Shown here: positions 25,396 to 38,159 of the stretch, piece by piece
Numbering within the stretch: position 1 is the stretch's first letter
Layout: each line of letters opens with the position of its first letter
From: Sanderia malayensis
Lineage: Eukaryota > Cnidaria > Scyphozoa > Semaeostomeae > Pelagiidae
Direction of reading: 5' to 3'
DNA: 64,000 nucleotides
Assembly (NCBI GenBank): GCA_013076295.1
Contig: RQOL01000466.1
Location: 1 to 64,000 of the forward strand
Translations under genes and position numbers: made by a program
Notes under the pieces: model-generated
What the model was told of the DNA's origin: nothing
What the model saw: only the letters and a program-made list of their open reading frames with translations
Databases searched by the model: none

Positions 25396-27533
25396 ATGGA
25401 TAAGGCTAAAATTCGTGGTGGTTTACGCTGTGTGGCTGGGACACTGGATAATGAGAGTTGTACCAATAATAGCCATACAGAAGGAATCAGCATGCACCGA
25501 TTTCCTAAAGATCCGAAGATAACACAGAAGTGGACTGCATTCATAAAAAAGAAAAGAGTAAATTTTAACTCTGAAACTTATGTGAACCTCTTGCTCTGCT
25601 TTGATCATTTTGAAGCTAATTACTACACAAGAAGGTTCGCGGGTCAGCTTGGCGGATTCGAAAAAACTTGTGGGAAAAATTTTCTTCAAAAAGGTGCCAT
25701 TCCGACAGTCTATTTGCCATCGAAGACTTTACCGACAAAATCACCTTCAAAACGTGCAAAGAGATGGGTAAGTTTACAAGTCACCAGATCAATACTTCTT
25801 GTTGCATTGTTCTAACTTCTGTGGGTAGTTTTTTTGCACTCTATATAACGCACAGGCTCTTCTTTTCTAGTTGGTTAGAGATGCTTTCATGTCAACTCCA
25901 GAAATGCCAATGGAAGCGGGCGAAGAATCAGCTACCGATCTGGAGCCAACTTCAGCAAAGGCGACGGTACTTGATGATGAGTATATGGAAGCGCAATCTT
26001 CCCAAACTATATATGACGATACCACCACTGACTGCGAAAAATCCAATAAAGTTATGGTGACGTTGAAAGCAGTCAGAAAAGTAGTGAACCGGCAGAGAAG
26101 AAATATTATTTCGCTGAATAGCAAAATAAAACAACAGGGCAGTGTAAGTATATATTATATCAGTAACTAACATGTTCTTGCTTAAGCAGGATACTGCATA
26201 TGTGAGTAAATCATCTTCAATGAATTTTTCTTGCTCACTCAGAGGATGAACTATCTGAGAAAAAAGATATGTAGCGTCAAAAAAGCCAGTCCGGTGAAAT
26301 TAGCGTGTTCTCAGACATCAAATGAATGTGGTTCAACCTTCGGTTCAGAAGAAAATGAGAGTGATTTTGATGAAGACACCAATTGGTATAAAACCGAAGA
26401 AGATAATGAAGGAGAAGAGCAAGAGGAAGAGGTTGGATGTTTAATTGATTCTGATGTAGACAGCCAGGATGGAGATGCAATTGATGGTGCAGATGCGACT
26501 AGAGGGAATATAAGGTACCTTTGTTATCACATTTAAACAAACATATCATAGTTGTACACATTTAACACAAAATTATAATTCACCATTATAATTTTTTCCT
26601 TTCCCGTCAAGATGCAGAATATACGCTTGGTGGTGAGCCAAAGTTTGTAGTTTTCTACTCAATGCTGCTCAACCTTTTCGCAATGTTTTGCTTTCGCTGC
26701 AAGACTGAAGGAGTGACAGTTTCCATGCAAAAAATGGCACAATGGTGACAGTACGACAAAAGTGCTTTAAATGTGGAGATGATGCATTTGTTTGGAAGTC
26801 TCAGCCCATTATGAAAGGTGGCTTTCCAGCTGGCAACGTTCTGTTGAGTTTCCCTAGTCTCATGGCTGGTGCATCAATCAGCAAATTACTGTTGGTATTC
26901 CAGCACATGGGACTGTCAGCATACACAGCAAAGACATTCTACTACCAGCAGCGAAATTCCTATTTCCAGCAATTCTTACGCACTGGGAGGCCTACCAGGA
27001 GAATTTGCTAGCCCAACTGTCTCAAAGAAATGATCTTGGCTGGTGCGGGGATGGTCGTTTCGACTCCATGGGCCACAGTGCCAGGTACGGTGCATACACC
27101 ATGCTTTGTTGCTCTGAAATGAAAATCATTCATTTTGAAATTGTACAGGTAAACATTTACACAATTTTTTGCACAGCACAAAGTCGTGGCTTGACTCTTA
27201 TAGCAATTATTCTTTTCGTTCAAAGAAACAAAAAGCAGTACAGGCAGCAAACAAAAGGCAGTGCTCATCCGCCAATGACTGAGCGCAAAAAGTTGATAAA
27301 GATAGGTAAGTCTTCTGTAGCTTGTATTGCCCTTATTAAATTTGTATTGTATTTGCATGATATTATGATGATTATTTACACTACTATCCATTACACTAGG
27401 TACACCAGCTAACGATCAACTAAAATCTGTGATTCTGGATAAACGTATTTGCAGTGCAGTGACGAAACTTTCAAGCAATGAGCAAACTAGTTATTTTGAG
27501 TCTTTCCATGCCACTTTAAATCAGTGGCACTGA
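25396..27533 (+). pseudogene. THAP-domain Kolobok-like transposase, broken copy K2
   Basis: Exons are 25396-25767, 25871-26143, 26243-26514 and 26612-27148, with a last piece near 27402-27533. Exon 1 is a THAP zinc finger: C-x9-C, then MHRFPKDP, W, LCFDHF and AIPTVYL. Exon 2 is charged and coiled-coil-like (VRKVVNRQRRNIISLNSKI), and exon 3 is acidic. Exon 4 holds KFVVFYSMLLNLF, a CxxC pair with VWKSQPIM, and the first catalytic Asp in CGDGRFDSMGHSARYGAY. One-base losses break exon 4 near 26731 (A run) and near 26985. The second-Asp/DLWH exon is missing. The Glu segment YFESFH survives before a stop. Not functional as given. Confidence 0.75.
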
Positions 27534-28824
27534 AAGGTGTTCCCAAAACAATGTTGTCTGTAGAGGCTTTTTTTTCAATATCGCCGAAATTTTTTTGGCC
27601 CGGCGATAAGAAAGGACTGGTGCACAAGACAACATTGTTTCGGGGGAGTGGGGTTCGGATTCTGCTCACAGGGAACAAAGTGTGCAGAAACAGATTGTAG
27701 ATGTAAACGAGGCTCGTAGTTCAGATAAAAAGAAAGATAGCTACATCTATTTACACAGTTGCAAATGCAGAGAAGATGCTTTTTACTGAACTGAAAATAT
27801 TTAAAGATAATGTAATGCTAAATGATGTCATCATAAACACATATCAAAAACTAATGGCACGGGACTTCACAGAAAAATGACTTTAGAATACCCTACTAGG
27901 GTCCAAATTGCACTTTAAGCTTGTTCGGAATGGAAAATTTGTGCCACAAATGTCTTTGCTCAAGAACTTTCCCCCGTTCACCGGTATTGTATATTATTAT
28001 GTATTCCCTTTGTTTTGATAGGACAACTTCTAAAGTTCTTCAGAGGCTCAGGCTGCACTGTCTCCATGATCGTACCAGACATCTGCCCTAGAAAGTTTTG
28101 GTGGCCGGTCTTTTGCCATTGACAATATATTAATTGGTTCCAAACGCCAATCCGGAATTCTCCAATACCCCCCTGCAATACATACAGGCAGTCGATGATC
28201 TGTGGTGTCTTTATTTTGTGATCAGTGAATGCCTGTAACTCAGTTTCATCCGAGCAGATAATGATTGGATAAAGATACAATACAGCGATAATACAATAAT
28301 ATAATACAAAACTATATAAATCAGAAGCAGCGATCTTTCAGATTGCAGGGTGTTAATAATGCGATTTTCACCGAGAACAAGCATGGCTGAGGTGGTGCAA
28401 TACAGCAGCAATAACGACCTAAAGCGCAACTGCAATAACACATTCAGCGGAAGGTTGACCGTTCTTGTAAATTACTTCTTGCCGAGCAGTTACAAGAGGT
28501 AAGATTGCTTTGTAAGTCCATGTAAAATGTCACAATAAGATATGATGTTACACAGTATAACGTAAAGCATTTAAATATGACCAGCTATCTACAATTAAAC
28601 AGAAACACCAAATGCTTCATTTTACGCATTTCTCTGTTTTGTGATATTCAATCGGAATGGACATCATTTTTTTTCTTTGTAGCTATGTGGAGTTGAATAC
28701 CAGGTACAGCTCTTTGTTCAGGCGATGTAGCGGCAAAATTCCCAAACATTTGCGCAATCGTCCTAGATCATTTGTAAATCACTGCATGAACAGGATCGAC
28801 AATGCATCTGATATGCGAAAGAAT
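27534..28824. other. Downstream of K2: debris with a short inverted repeat
   Basis: Perfect 14-bp inverted repeats AAACAATGTTGTCT lie at 27546-27559 and 27627-27640, 67 bases apart. No gene is recognised. An open reading stretch at about 28681-28824 may be a transposase exon but has no diagnostic motif. Confidence 0.35.
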
Positions 28825-28960
28825 CTAGTCTCATGGCTGGTGCATCAATCAGCAAATTACTGTTGGTATTCCAGCACATGGGACTGTCAGCATACACAGC
28901 AAAGACATTCTACTACCAGCAGCGAAATTCCTATTTCCAGCAATTCTTACGCACTGGGAG
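28825..28960 (+). pseudogene. Detached duplicate of a K2 transposase segment (copy K3)
   Basis: These 136 bases match 26854-26989 of K2 without a gap or mismatch that I could find, including the site of K2's frameshift. They encode the MAGASISKLLLVFQHMGL segment. Neither side continues the similarity. Confidence 0.85.
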
Positions 28961-30180
28961 CAATTCTTACTTTTACATTGTAATAAATACACTATTTAAA
29001 AAAACTTTCAAATAAATGAAGTCCTCGTAAGCCTACCATTATCAACTACGAGATGGTGTTGCCTTCAGTGATGCCTAAAATCATTCTCCACAGCAACTAG
29101 TCACTTGTCTCCGCCTTCATGTTCTTCGCCATGTCAACTTTTGAAATGGCTTCCTTGCTCCCACATCTCCATGTTTTCAAAGGTACAAAATATTTCTCTC
29201 CCTCCAATCTCGTCTGTTTCACATTTCTTGCTTTGGCGGCGAAGTTAGAAAGTGAAAGCTAGACAAACATTGCCCACCTTTGCATTTCCAACCATCTTCG
29301 CTCGATGAAGTCAGTACGCTTGAATCTGCTCTTCTTCCTTCCTGAGTACAAACTGAAAGACCAGAACAGGACATGTAAGAGTATTAATACTTGCGCAGAC
29401 AGCAAGTGAATTGCAGCATCATATATACAACGGTATTTGGTAACATTATCGGATTTTCCTCTTCACAAGAGGCTAGTGAGCAGAAAAATTAAAAAGCTAA
29501 AACATATCACCTTCTCTTTTCTATCCGAATCACATCTATTGAGGCAAATGCACTTTTACCAAGTCCTTCAACTTGCCTTGGGCAATATCTCGTTTACCAA
29601 CTGTAATCGACATTTATATTCTGCACAAATATGGCCTGGCCAGGCCAGACAAAAACTTTCAGTCAGCAGGCAAAGAAATGACTAATTTGCATAATTATCA
29701 CGCATGAGTTCCTTTATTTTACCATGACAATCATGCTTCGAGATTTTAGATATTGCCCCCTTGTAAATACACTCATCCAATTGGATGAAGATGATTAATA
29801 AAATTTACCTTTCATTCTATAATTGGAATCTGCCATCTCAACCTCTCAAGGGAAGATTAAATCTGTTTAAAACAAACAGCAGATGTCTCAACAGAATCCA
29901 AATTTGTTTTATTTCATAACAAATGGGGATACAATATTAAAAGGATGGTAGAGTTAATGATAATTCTATTTACCACAAGAAAATAAAGGCTCTGGGGTGA
30001 ACTGTATTGCTTTTGTCCTGGATGACTTTGCCTAACCTGTGGATTAACACAAAATACAATTTTAGTCATGCAAATTTGTCTCTAATGCTTTTAAATAAAA
30101 GATATTGGTATATGTTAGATTTTTAATTTTCTTTATCTCGGACTTTTTATTTAAATTAAATAAAGTAAGAATACTTTTAT
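28961..30180. other. No recognised feature
   Basis: Short open frames only. No domain, repeat or splice-consistent gene was seen. Confidence 0.4.
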
Positions 30181-30318
30181 CAAGAAGAAAAGATTAAATT
30201 CTAACTCGGAATGGACCCTGTACTTTGCTCTGATCACTTTGAAGCTAATTGCTACACAAAAAGGTTCGTAAGTCAACTTGAGAGGCTTGAAAAAACTTGT
30301 GTCAAAGATATCTTCAAT
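30181..30318 (+). pseudogene. THAP-domain relic
   Basis: Diverged copy of the middle of the K2 THAP exon (25551-25690). It retains the codons for LCSDHFEANCYTKRF and EKTC but has indels and no start. It ends where composite block X begins. Confidence 0.65.
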
Positions 30319-30831
30319 TATACATTCTGTCTAATTGCTTCCAGTTATAGAACTTATCATGCCTAACTGATCACGATACTCTCTGGGGACTCTAACGTGT
30401 AACATACACTCAGTACAGGCAGGAATAGAAATATTACCAACAACAGTAAGAGTGGTTGGACCCTGGCTAGATGACTGTGTTAAAAGAATGGGGGGGGGGG
30501 GCAATTCGAAGAAATATCCGGAATAACAGAACAATTAGTGGGGGAATCCATGATGTCAAGGAGAGCTACTATGGGGCAGCCCGTACAAAAAACCCTTAGA
30601 ATAGTTGGCATGCATTGATAAAATCCCAGCTGAGAACACTTTGAAAACTGTGTAGCACATTATTGCATTTTAGAAAATCAAACTTGTATAGAAAGTCACT
30701 TACCAGGTAAAGAAACCCCGAAAACAGCCGAACCAGCGAATTGCAGCAGTTGTTCAGTAATGGATGTGCATTTATTGAATGCACTTCTGACGACAGGGGG
30801 GTCGTTGTTTTGTTGTGTACAAAGTTACGCT

Positions 30832-31195
30832 GAAATGATAAGATAGACTTCATGGAACAGGTGTCAACGAGAATTGATAGCTGCAAACTGCAAAAATTAC
30901 TGATAACAATAACAAGACGTTGGTGGGAAACTACATGGGAATCTGGGGGAACAGAGGTAGATCCACTTGTAAAGACAAAGGGGTGCTCATCGCTCCAGCC
31001 GGATAGGGAGGTAGAAATGATAAGATAGACTTCATGGAACAGGTGTCAACGAGAATTGATAGCTGTAAACTGCAAAAATTACTGATAACAATAACAAGAC
31101 GTTGGTGGGAAACTACATGGGAATCTGGGGGAACAGAAGTGGATCAACTTGTAAAGACAAAGGGGTGCTCATCGCTCCAGCCGGATAGGGAGGTA
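30832..31195. repeat. 182-bp tandem duplication
   Basis: Two adjacent copies start GAAATGATAAGATAGAC at 30832 and 31014. They differ at only a few positions (for example GAGGTAGATCCACTT against GAAGTGGATCAACTT). Confidence 0.9.
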
Positions 31196-31824
31196 TCCCT
31201 TAAAAGCTTAAAGGAGACTCACAAAAACTGTCACTGATGCGATTTGGTCCATCACTGCCCTGATCTTGTTGCTGGTTCGTTCTTTTGTTGTTGTTGTTGT
31301 GCAGGGCGTTGGCGTTGACGTTGTAAGGTTGGGACAGGCGTTCAGGTGTTTGGAGGGTTGGTAGCAGCCATAAGCTGAGATTGATTGTCTGGCAGCTGCG
31401 TTGGAAACCTGGTGATGGCATCAAACTGCAAGGAAGATAGTATTGAACTTGTGTAATTGGCATAGCTTGTAGATCAGGGTCTGGAGGGCTGGTTGCAACA
31501 GCAGAGCAGGACACTGGAGATGACAGAGATAGGCTGCGAACGGAGCGAAATCGCGGAGTAAAGTTTGTCATTGTTGAAGAATTAAGAGATCTTAGATAGG
31601 TTATCTTTCTGGTCAACTCTTTTGGGTCAGAACAACGTTGAAAGTGGAGAAACAATGTGCCGTAATAGCCATCGGCAAATTTTTCCGGCAAGATCACTGT
31701 AACTAAGTTTTAACCTGTAAGGGTCCTTGCAAGTATTGCACACAACTTGCTCGTTCAATTTCTAATCAGTAACTGAATCAACTTGTATTTTAGCTACACA
31801 TATATAGACATGCTGAGCTGCGAC

Positions 31825-31925
31825 CACAACATGTTTACAAGGCTACGTGGCTGGAGAGGGGGACTCAAACCCGCGACCCTGGGCTTACCACGCCGACTAC
31901 TTGCAACTAGGCTAACTAGTCACAC
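31825..31925 (-). mobile_element. tRNA-derived SINE head, copy A
   Basis: On the minus strand an A-box-like TAGCCTAGTTG (31904-31914) is followed by a B-box-like GGGTTTGAGTCCC (31860-31872), as in tRNA genes and tRNA-derived SINEs. The segment does not fold as a full cloverleaf by eye and lacks a clear acceptor stem. A retroposed or tRNA-like pol III promoter is therefore more likely than a working tRNA. Confidence 0.5.
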
Positions 31926-32146
31926 ATGTATACAGTGTCATAAGTTCTAGTCATTAGAAGCTGTGAATATATGACGTGTCAATGCCAAAGGTGGGAAAAT
32001 GCGCAACAATATTATGCTGCATTTTGTGCAGAAGCATTAATTACGTAATAGTATTTCTTTTGTACATAACTTTCTACTGCTCAGATTTTTGTATAAACAA
32101 GCAACGCAAATATACAATTAACAATTTATATAGATGTATATACTAG

Positions 32147-33454
32147 CTGTTAACATTGTTAAAATGAGTGCTGCTGTGATGTAACCAGGACTAAAGCATC
32201 TAGAATTTGATTAAAGCGATATGTTTTGAAATGAGTGCTTCAAAATAAATATGGAGAGGGGGTGTTTAGGAAGCTTGGAAGCCTTGTATCTATATTGGTA
32301 ACAGGTCGTTTCTCTATATTTGATGTGTTTGAATGTTGTCATTTGTATTTGACATTTCTTATTGACATTTACGTTTCATAGCTGGATTTTTGAATTTCAG
32401 CAATAATAGACTTCAGCAAATTATTCTTTATCAAGAGAAGGTGTACGCTCAGTTTGATGATCAAAGATAAAATTCAAATCTTTGTTGATGTGACTTCACA
32501 ATGAACACAAAACAATACCAAAAACAGAGGAATACACGCTTTTTTTTATAAGGAACCGTTTATAAGGAACCCACATGTAGAAGGTCAAAAAACTTAAGGA
32601 ACTTTTGCTACTAAAGGCTAAATCACTAAGGAACTTTTTAATTTTGAATATATTTACATTTCCGCACAATTTACAATTAGGAAGCCGGTTCCATTGATTT
32701 TCAGTACTTTTACATTATATGAAGCTTCTTCATGCCTTTACCTGTTATCTTTTCACAAGTTTATAGCAAAACGTTGAATTTAAATGCTTTTCTTGCGTCT
32801 GTACTAATTATGTCCACTAAATGCGAACTTAAAATTAAGGAACTATTAAGGAACTTTTAGAACTACAAAGTGGTCAAAAGAGGTCTCAAAATAAGGAATT
32901 TAAAGAACTAGGCTCGAGCTAGGTTCCTTATAAAAAAAAGCGTGTAAATGTAGAAAACCCTAGATTAAAAAAAAAACAAATTAAATGCACATCAACAATT
33001 TGAAATCTGAAGTCAGGATTTTCTGGACCGGGATTACTTAAAAAAAAACAATAAAACATGATGATGGTGCAAATGATGATACAATAGTTTTTAAGGCCTA
33101 CTTCCGCATAGCTTTTATTTCATTTTTATCAAATTATCCCCACGACAAGAAAGCAACTCCTGTGTTCTTGTCGAAATAAAAATGGCCTTTTTTGGGCCTT
33201 CTCGATTCTGGCCACGAATAAAAGTTAATAACCAGCAGATAAGCGTAAGCCAACCAAATAAGCCTATCGTTTTCCCAATGTTTCTACTAAAACGTCTCAC
33301 TGCACTGCAGCAAAGATTACAGCCATTGATGAATTGATAATAAACCCAGCATGCGGCAAAACGGAGGAGGATTTGAGGTCACGCGCGGGCTAGAATCCGA
33401 CAAACACACAAACATCTTCACATACATCTTTACAAGATTTTTTCTCGAGAAGGA
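32147..33454. repeat. Composite repeat block Y, copy A
   Basis: Shared with 62206-63104. It carries the Tc1-type MITE at 32535-32944, which copy B lacks. Similarity ends at CTCGAGAAGG in both copies. No gene is recognised in it. Confidence 0.8.
32535..32944. mobile_element. Tc1/mariner-type MITE, 410 bp
   Basis: Perfect 23-bp terminal inverted repeats begin CACGCTTTTTTTTATAAGG. A TA target duplication flanks them (32533-32534 and 32945-32946). The paralogous block at 62,600 shows the empty site with a single TA. No coding sequence lies inside. Confidence 0.95.
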
Positions 33455-33466
33455 CTCGATTATATT

Positions 33467-33506
33467 CTGCTGCGCAGCCGCTTCACTTCGTTCCGCTACG
33501 CAGCAG
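33467..33506. repeat. Hairpin next to the LINE 5' end
   Basis: Arms CTGCTGCGCAGC (33467-33478) and GCTACGCAGCAG (33495-33506) pair with one mismatch. Block Y copy B lacks this sequence. Confidence 0.6.
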
Positions 33507-33510
33507 CAAT

Positions 33511-35987
33511 AAAGTGTTGAATGTTGGAAGATGCAATGTGGAAATGCAACTTACCTAGCAAACAATAGAGTTTTCCTAGAGAGCTTCTTACAACGCTGAA
33601 CTCTTCATTTTTCCTTTAGTAGTAAGTAATGCTGTGGTAATTTCACAATTTCTACAAAAAAGTATTTAATACAAATTTTTGCATTTGATACAGCAAGAAA
33701 ATGAAGACGCAATTGTTGTTATAAATTCGCGCCACTTTGAAAAGTGGATTGGTTAATAAGCTCTGCATAGCGAGTTGCTGTGCGAGAATCATGTAATGAA
33801 CTGAGGTAGTTGAAAGCAACAACAACCCATACCCATATCACACATATCATACCACACACCTATATCAAGAAGAGAAGAGCGAAGTTTTAGATCAGAATAA
33901 ATAAATCTGGAGTAATTTTAGAGCTTTAGAATGGAACAGCTAATGAAGGTCTTGGTAAAACGAAGAGAATGAAACAACCTTGGATAAACGCAAAAATTAT
34001 GGAAAAATGCGATGAAAGAAGGAAATTAAAAGCTAACAGACAAAAGGATGAAGACGGTGAGATAGCGTACAGAACTGCAAACAGAAATGTGAAGAAAGAA
34101 ATCAAGAAGGCGAAAGAGGATTTCCTCCGAACCACGTGCAAGGAAATACAAACGGATTTTGAGAATGATTACACCGGACCAAACCAGCATATGCGACTGT
34201 GAAAGAACTAACGAACAAAAAATCCACGAAAACAGGAATGTCATGACAGAAGAAGGTAAAATAAGTAATAGATGGACGGAATACGTTGAGTCTATACAAT
34301 TACCTGATTAACAAAGATGAAAACGTACTGAATGACCTAACACAAGGTGGACCAGTAGAAGCGGCATCTAGCGAAGACAAGGACATGGTGCGAGATAGAA
34401 GAAGCAGTAAGAAGTTTGAAACGTGGAAAAGTAGTGGGAGTTGACAACATGCCTGCGGAAATATTGATGACTGGCGGAGAAAACATGATTGACATATTAC
34501 ACAAAATATGTAATGAAGTATGGAAAAGTGGAGAATGGCCAACACAATGGACACAATCACTAATTGTATCAATACCAAAGAAGGGTAATTTACGCCAGTG
34601 TAATAATTATAGAACCATAAGCTTGATAACAGGAGGCAGAAAACATTCTCTCCGAAGAACAAGCAGGATTCAGAAGTGGTAGGAGCACTGTAGAACAAAT
34701 TGGAAACATCAGAATACTAGGAGAAAAATACAGGAACTACATGGAACTACACCACAATTTTATTGATTTTAAAAAAGCGTTTGATAGGGTGTGGAGAGAA
34801 GCATTATGGACAATAACGGGAACACACAACATAAGCCCTCAATTAACGAAGGTAGTTGAAGAATTATATCAAAGAAACAGCAGCGCTGTATTGTCTAACT
34901 CAAGTAATGGATGCTCAGAATGGTTTGAAACAACAGTAGGGGTAGGGCAAGGATGCATACTGTCTCCCTGCTTATTCAATATTTTCCTTGAGCAAATCAT
35001 GACGGAAACATTAGAAGATGTTCCGGAAACTGTTACAGTAGGAGGAAGAAATGTTACCAATCTTAGATTTGCAGACGACATTGACCTCATCGCAGGATCA
35101 AGAGATAAACTACAAGATCTAACAAGCCGATCAGATACAGGGTCAAGATGTTACGGTATGGAAATAAATACTGATAAAAGCAAGATTATGACTACTTCTA
35201 GAATTCAAAGGAACAAAAACGAGGAAGAAATGAGGACAATAACTGTAAGCGAAAATGGAACAGCTTCGGAAGAAGTGAAAAAGTTTCAGTATTTCGGGAG
35301 CATTATCAATGAGGAAATGAATTTGGAAACAGAAATTAGAAAACGCTTGGCTATAGTGACAGGACCATTGGCGAAGCTCCTCAACAACATATGGACCAAA
35401 GGGAGTATATCCATGCACACCAAAATGAGGTTGATGGGATCGCTATTAACATTCATAGCACTGTATGGTTGCGAAACTTGGACATAGACGGTACAATTGG
35501 AGAAAAGATTGACGGCATTCGAGAAGAGATGTTACAGACGATTACTAGGGGTGAACTGGAGGCAGAAAGTGACAAACATTGAAATCAGGAAGAAAGTAGA
35601 GGAGTTAGTGGGAAAACAAGAAACGTTATTGGAGAGCTAAAAGACGGAAACTGCAATGGTTTGGGCACGTTGCAGGAAGGAAAGGAACACTGGCAGAGGA
35701 AATAATGAATGGAATGGACAGGGATGGAGCTGACCAAATGCCTGAAAATTGCGGAGAACAGAGATAAGTGGCAAGAGGTGGTGCAGAGGTCATCTAAAAT
35801 GCCTCCACGGCCCACAGGCTAAGAGACGACAACAACGAATACCACGAGTTTTAGAGCTGAACAACGAAATCTAAATTGATCTTACCTTCAAATTAAATAT
35901 TTCTTCATAATTATCAATGTGGTTATTTCATATGTAAAGTTCAGTTAGAACAACAGTTGTCTGAAAAAGATGAAAATATATCTTAAA
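33511..35987 (+). mobile_element. LINE-type retrotransposon, copy A, degenerate reverse transcriptase
   Basis: Reverse-transcriptase pieces lie in order. A basic pre-RT linker is at 33972-34202. RT start motifs are at 34416-34640 (IVSIPKKGNLRQCNNYRTIS). The core at 34741-35487 has DFKKAFDRVW, GVGQGCILSPCLFNIFLE and the catalytic LRFADDIDL. The C-terminal WFGHVAGRKG follows near 35650. Frames shift near 34640 and again after 35487, so it is dead. No endonuclease domain is seen upstream. The ends AAAGTGTTGAATG and TATCTTAAA are the same in copy B. Confidence 0.85.
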
Positions 35988-36133
35988 AGACAATAGCCAC
36001 TATATCAAGTATAAGATGGGAATAATATGCATTTGGTATGGGTAGACAGAGAGTTGATTTTTTTATGGCCCGATTTCCTAAACCTTTGAAGATCTAGAGT
36101 AACTAGCCTGCAAACTCTTCAGATGACAAATGA

Positions 36134-36485
36134 GGGTGCGTTCTTTTGGGAAATTAGTATCTTCCGAATTTGCAAAAAAGGAGAGTTCCCAGACTCCCAT
36201 GACTCCAAAGAAATGCAATGGAAAAGTTTCGAGAATTTCGATTTTATAAATTTTGAAAACGTTGCTGGTTGCCGTGGAAATTATGAGCTGGGTTGCCTTG
36301 ATTTGAACGCCACGTGAAAAAGAGAATCTCTGCGAAGTCTCCAAAGTCTTTGCTCTGGAGACAGAGGAGTTTGAAGACTACGAAGTCTCTGATTTTACGC
36401 AGAATTGACAAAAAACGCGCTTTTCATCTCTCCAAAGTCCCCATAAAAAGGAAGAGGCAAAAAAAGTTCCCAAAAGAACGCACTC
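36134..36485. mobile_element. MITE with 19-bp inverted ends, about 350 bp
   Basis: GGGTGCGTTCTTTTGGGAA at the left pairs with TTCCCAAAAGAACGCACTC at the right (one mismatch). No clear target duplication was found, so the superfamily is not settled. No transposase inside. Confidence 0.75.
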
Positions 36486-36486
36486 T

Positions 36487-38149
36487 AAGGTTATTCTCAA
36501 AAGAAAGATCCACAAGCATGGCCGCTTATGAAAAAGGATACATGAACACTTAAAGATAATAACATGTACTTATCCCGTATTACATCCATAAAATACATTG
36601 GCACATCAATGGGAAGCGGTGTGTTTGCAGAGGAGTCTCAAACTTTTCAAATAATTGTTCAATCTTGCATATCACTAAAATAGTAGTGTAGTCAAACTGA
36701 GTCATGATATAGATCAACTATTTTTCCAGTTTTGAAATGCAATTGCCAACATTGGATAGCTGAAAATTGCCAACATTGGATAGAAAGAAAAGATCCTGTA
36801 ATAACACGCCTCTCTAATTCTCCTCCGGTGATAATAAATGATAATGTATTCTGAGTTATACAACAGCAATGAAAATAAATGCAGGAGAGATTGCTACACA
36901 ATGAAACTATTGTGATGGCTTGCAGAGTAAAAGCAATATCATACTGCTATCAAAAAGCATCATACCAATCCAAAGGATGCAATAGCTTGTATATTAAATG
37001 TTGCTAGCATTTAGTAAATGCTTTTTTAATAGCAAAATGCTAGCATGCATTGAATACACACTAGTAATATTGTATGCAAATGTTGTCAGCATGTGTTGAA
37101 TGCAATGTTGCATGCAAGGTAATGCAAATCTCCAAGGTTCAAGATGTCAGATGACAAATACACATCTTTATCAATAAATGCCATTTGCTAACCTTTAGCC
37201 ATGGATTGTGCTTTACATTCAATGACTTCCAGGGATGGAAGATACTTTCTCATAAAACCAACTTCATGTAATAATACAACCATTCTCACACAAGAGGCTT
37301 GTTTCTACAAATAAATATAATCAGTGCAATAATTATTACCATTGCTGGGTCATTACCCTAAATATTTGTCAGGAAGTGTGTTGATTACCCTTCACACTTT
37401 CTTCAAGGACAAAGAGCCCCCAAAGCAGCATTTTTCATTAGAATGCCCCAAATAGCTCAAATGATTATCATAATAATATTAATATAGAAACTTCACTCTG
37501 TATTAATAAAACATAAATAACACCATAGCATATTCAAAGTATGCTAAAATAATTTATAATTTACAACAGACAACAAACTTGATAAAGCAAACTAGTGTAT
37601 GTGTATCACATAATAAATTATCTGCATGATAAAATCATTACCTTTGCACAGGGTTGCCAAGAGGGGCATGGTGCAACAAATTACCTTTGGTACTATGAGG
37701 CCTCATAAAGTAATGACACATTCAACTAGCTCCGCTCAAACAGGGTTTCATGTTTTAGTTTTGCATATGCAGACTGCAGAGTCAACTCAGTTTGGTGAAA
37801 ACAAAAAACTAAATCCATTTTGCTAAAGGTTATAAGAGTTGTCTTTATCAGTTCAGTAGCATGATTACTAAGATAAAAATCAGTGTGTTTCAATGAGCAA
37901 ATCACTGAAATTGAAAGTGATAATTTCACTTACACGCATTCAGAGATTATAAGTGCAACATTTTTGCATGACTTCAGGTCCAAGAGCTTACACATGGTCT
38001 GAGTTTAAAGCAGGTGCTTTTTAGTCCAATGTCTCTGTATGACAAAAGAAATACATTTAGAACCAAGTTGAAGTATGGGGGCAAACTAGTTAGAGGCAAA
38101 ACAATCATAAGGAATGTAAGGAATTCCTAATACTGGATGGGAGACTGCT
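36487..38149. other. No recognised gene
   Basis: AT-rich. A local duplication of about 23 bp (ATTGCCAACATTGGATAG twice, within 36737-36783) is the only structure noted. Confidence 0.4.
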
Positions 38150-38159
38150 AAAAAAGTTC

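Larger units (their letters stand above)
30321..32146. repeat. Composite repeat block X, copy A
   Basis: Shared with 59229-60533 in the same orientation. Copy A carries about 285 extra bases at roughly 30355-30640 (including an 11-G run near 30490) and an internal 182-bp tandem duplication at 30832-31013 and 31014-31195, which copy B has once and shortened. A minus-strand frame of about 120-165 codons, rich in Ser/Pro with an Asn run from a TTG microsatellite, is open in both copies (31200-31697 and 59592-59963). I do not recognise it. A tRNA-like SINE head lies near its right end. Confidence 0.8.

Noticed and set aside
31860..31914. Functional tRNA gene
   Set aside because: A- and B-box-like sequences exist, but no full acceptor stem or cloverleaf could be drawn by eye. 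A SINE head is more likely.
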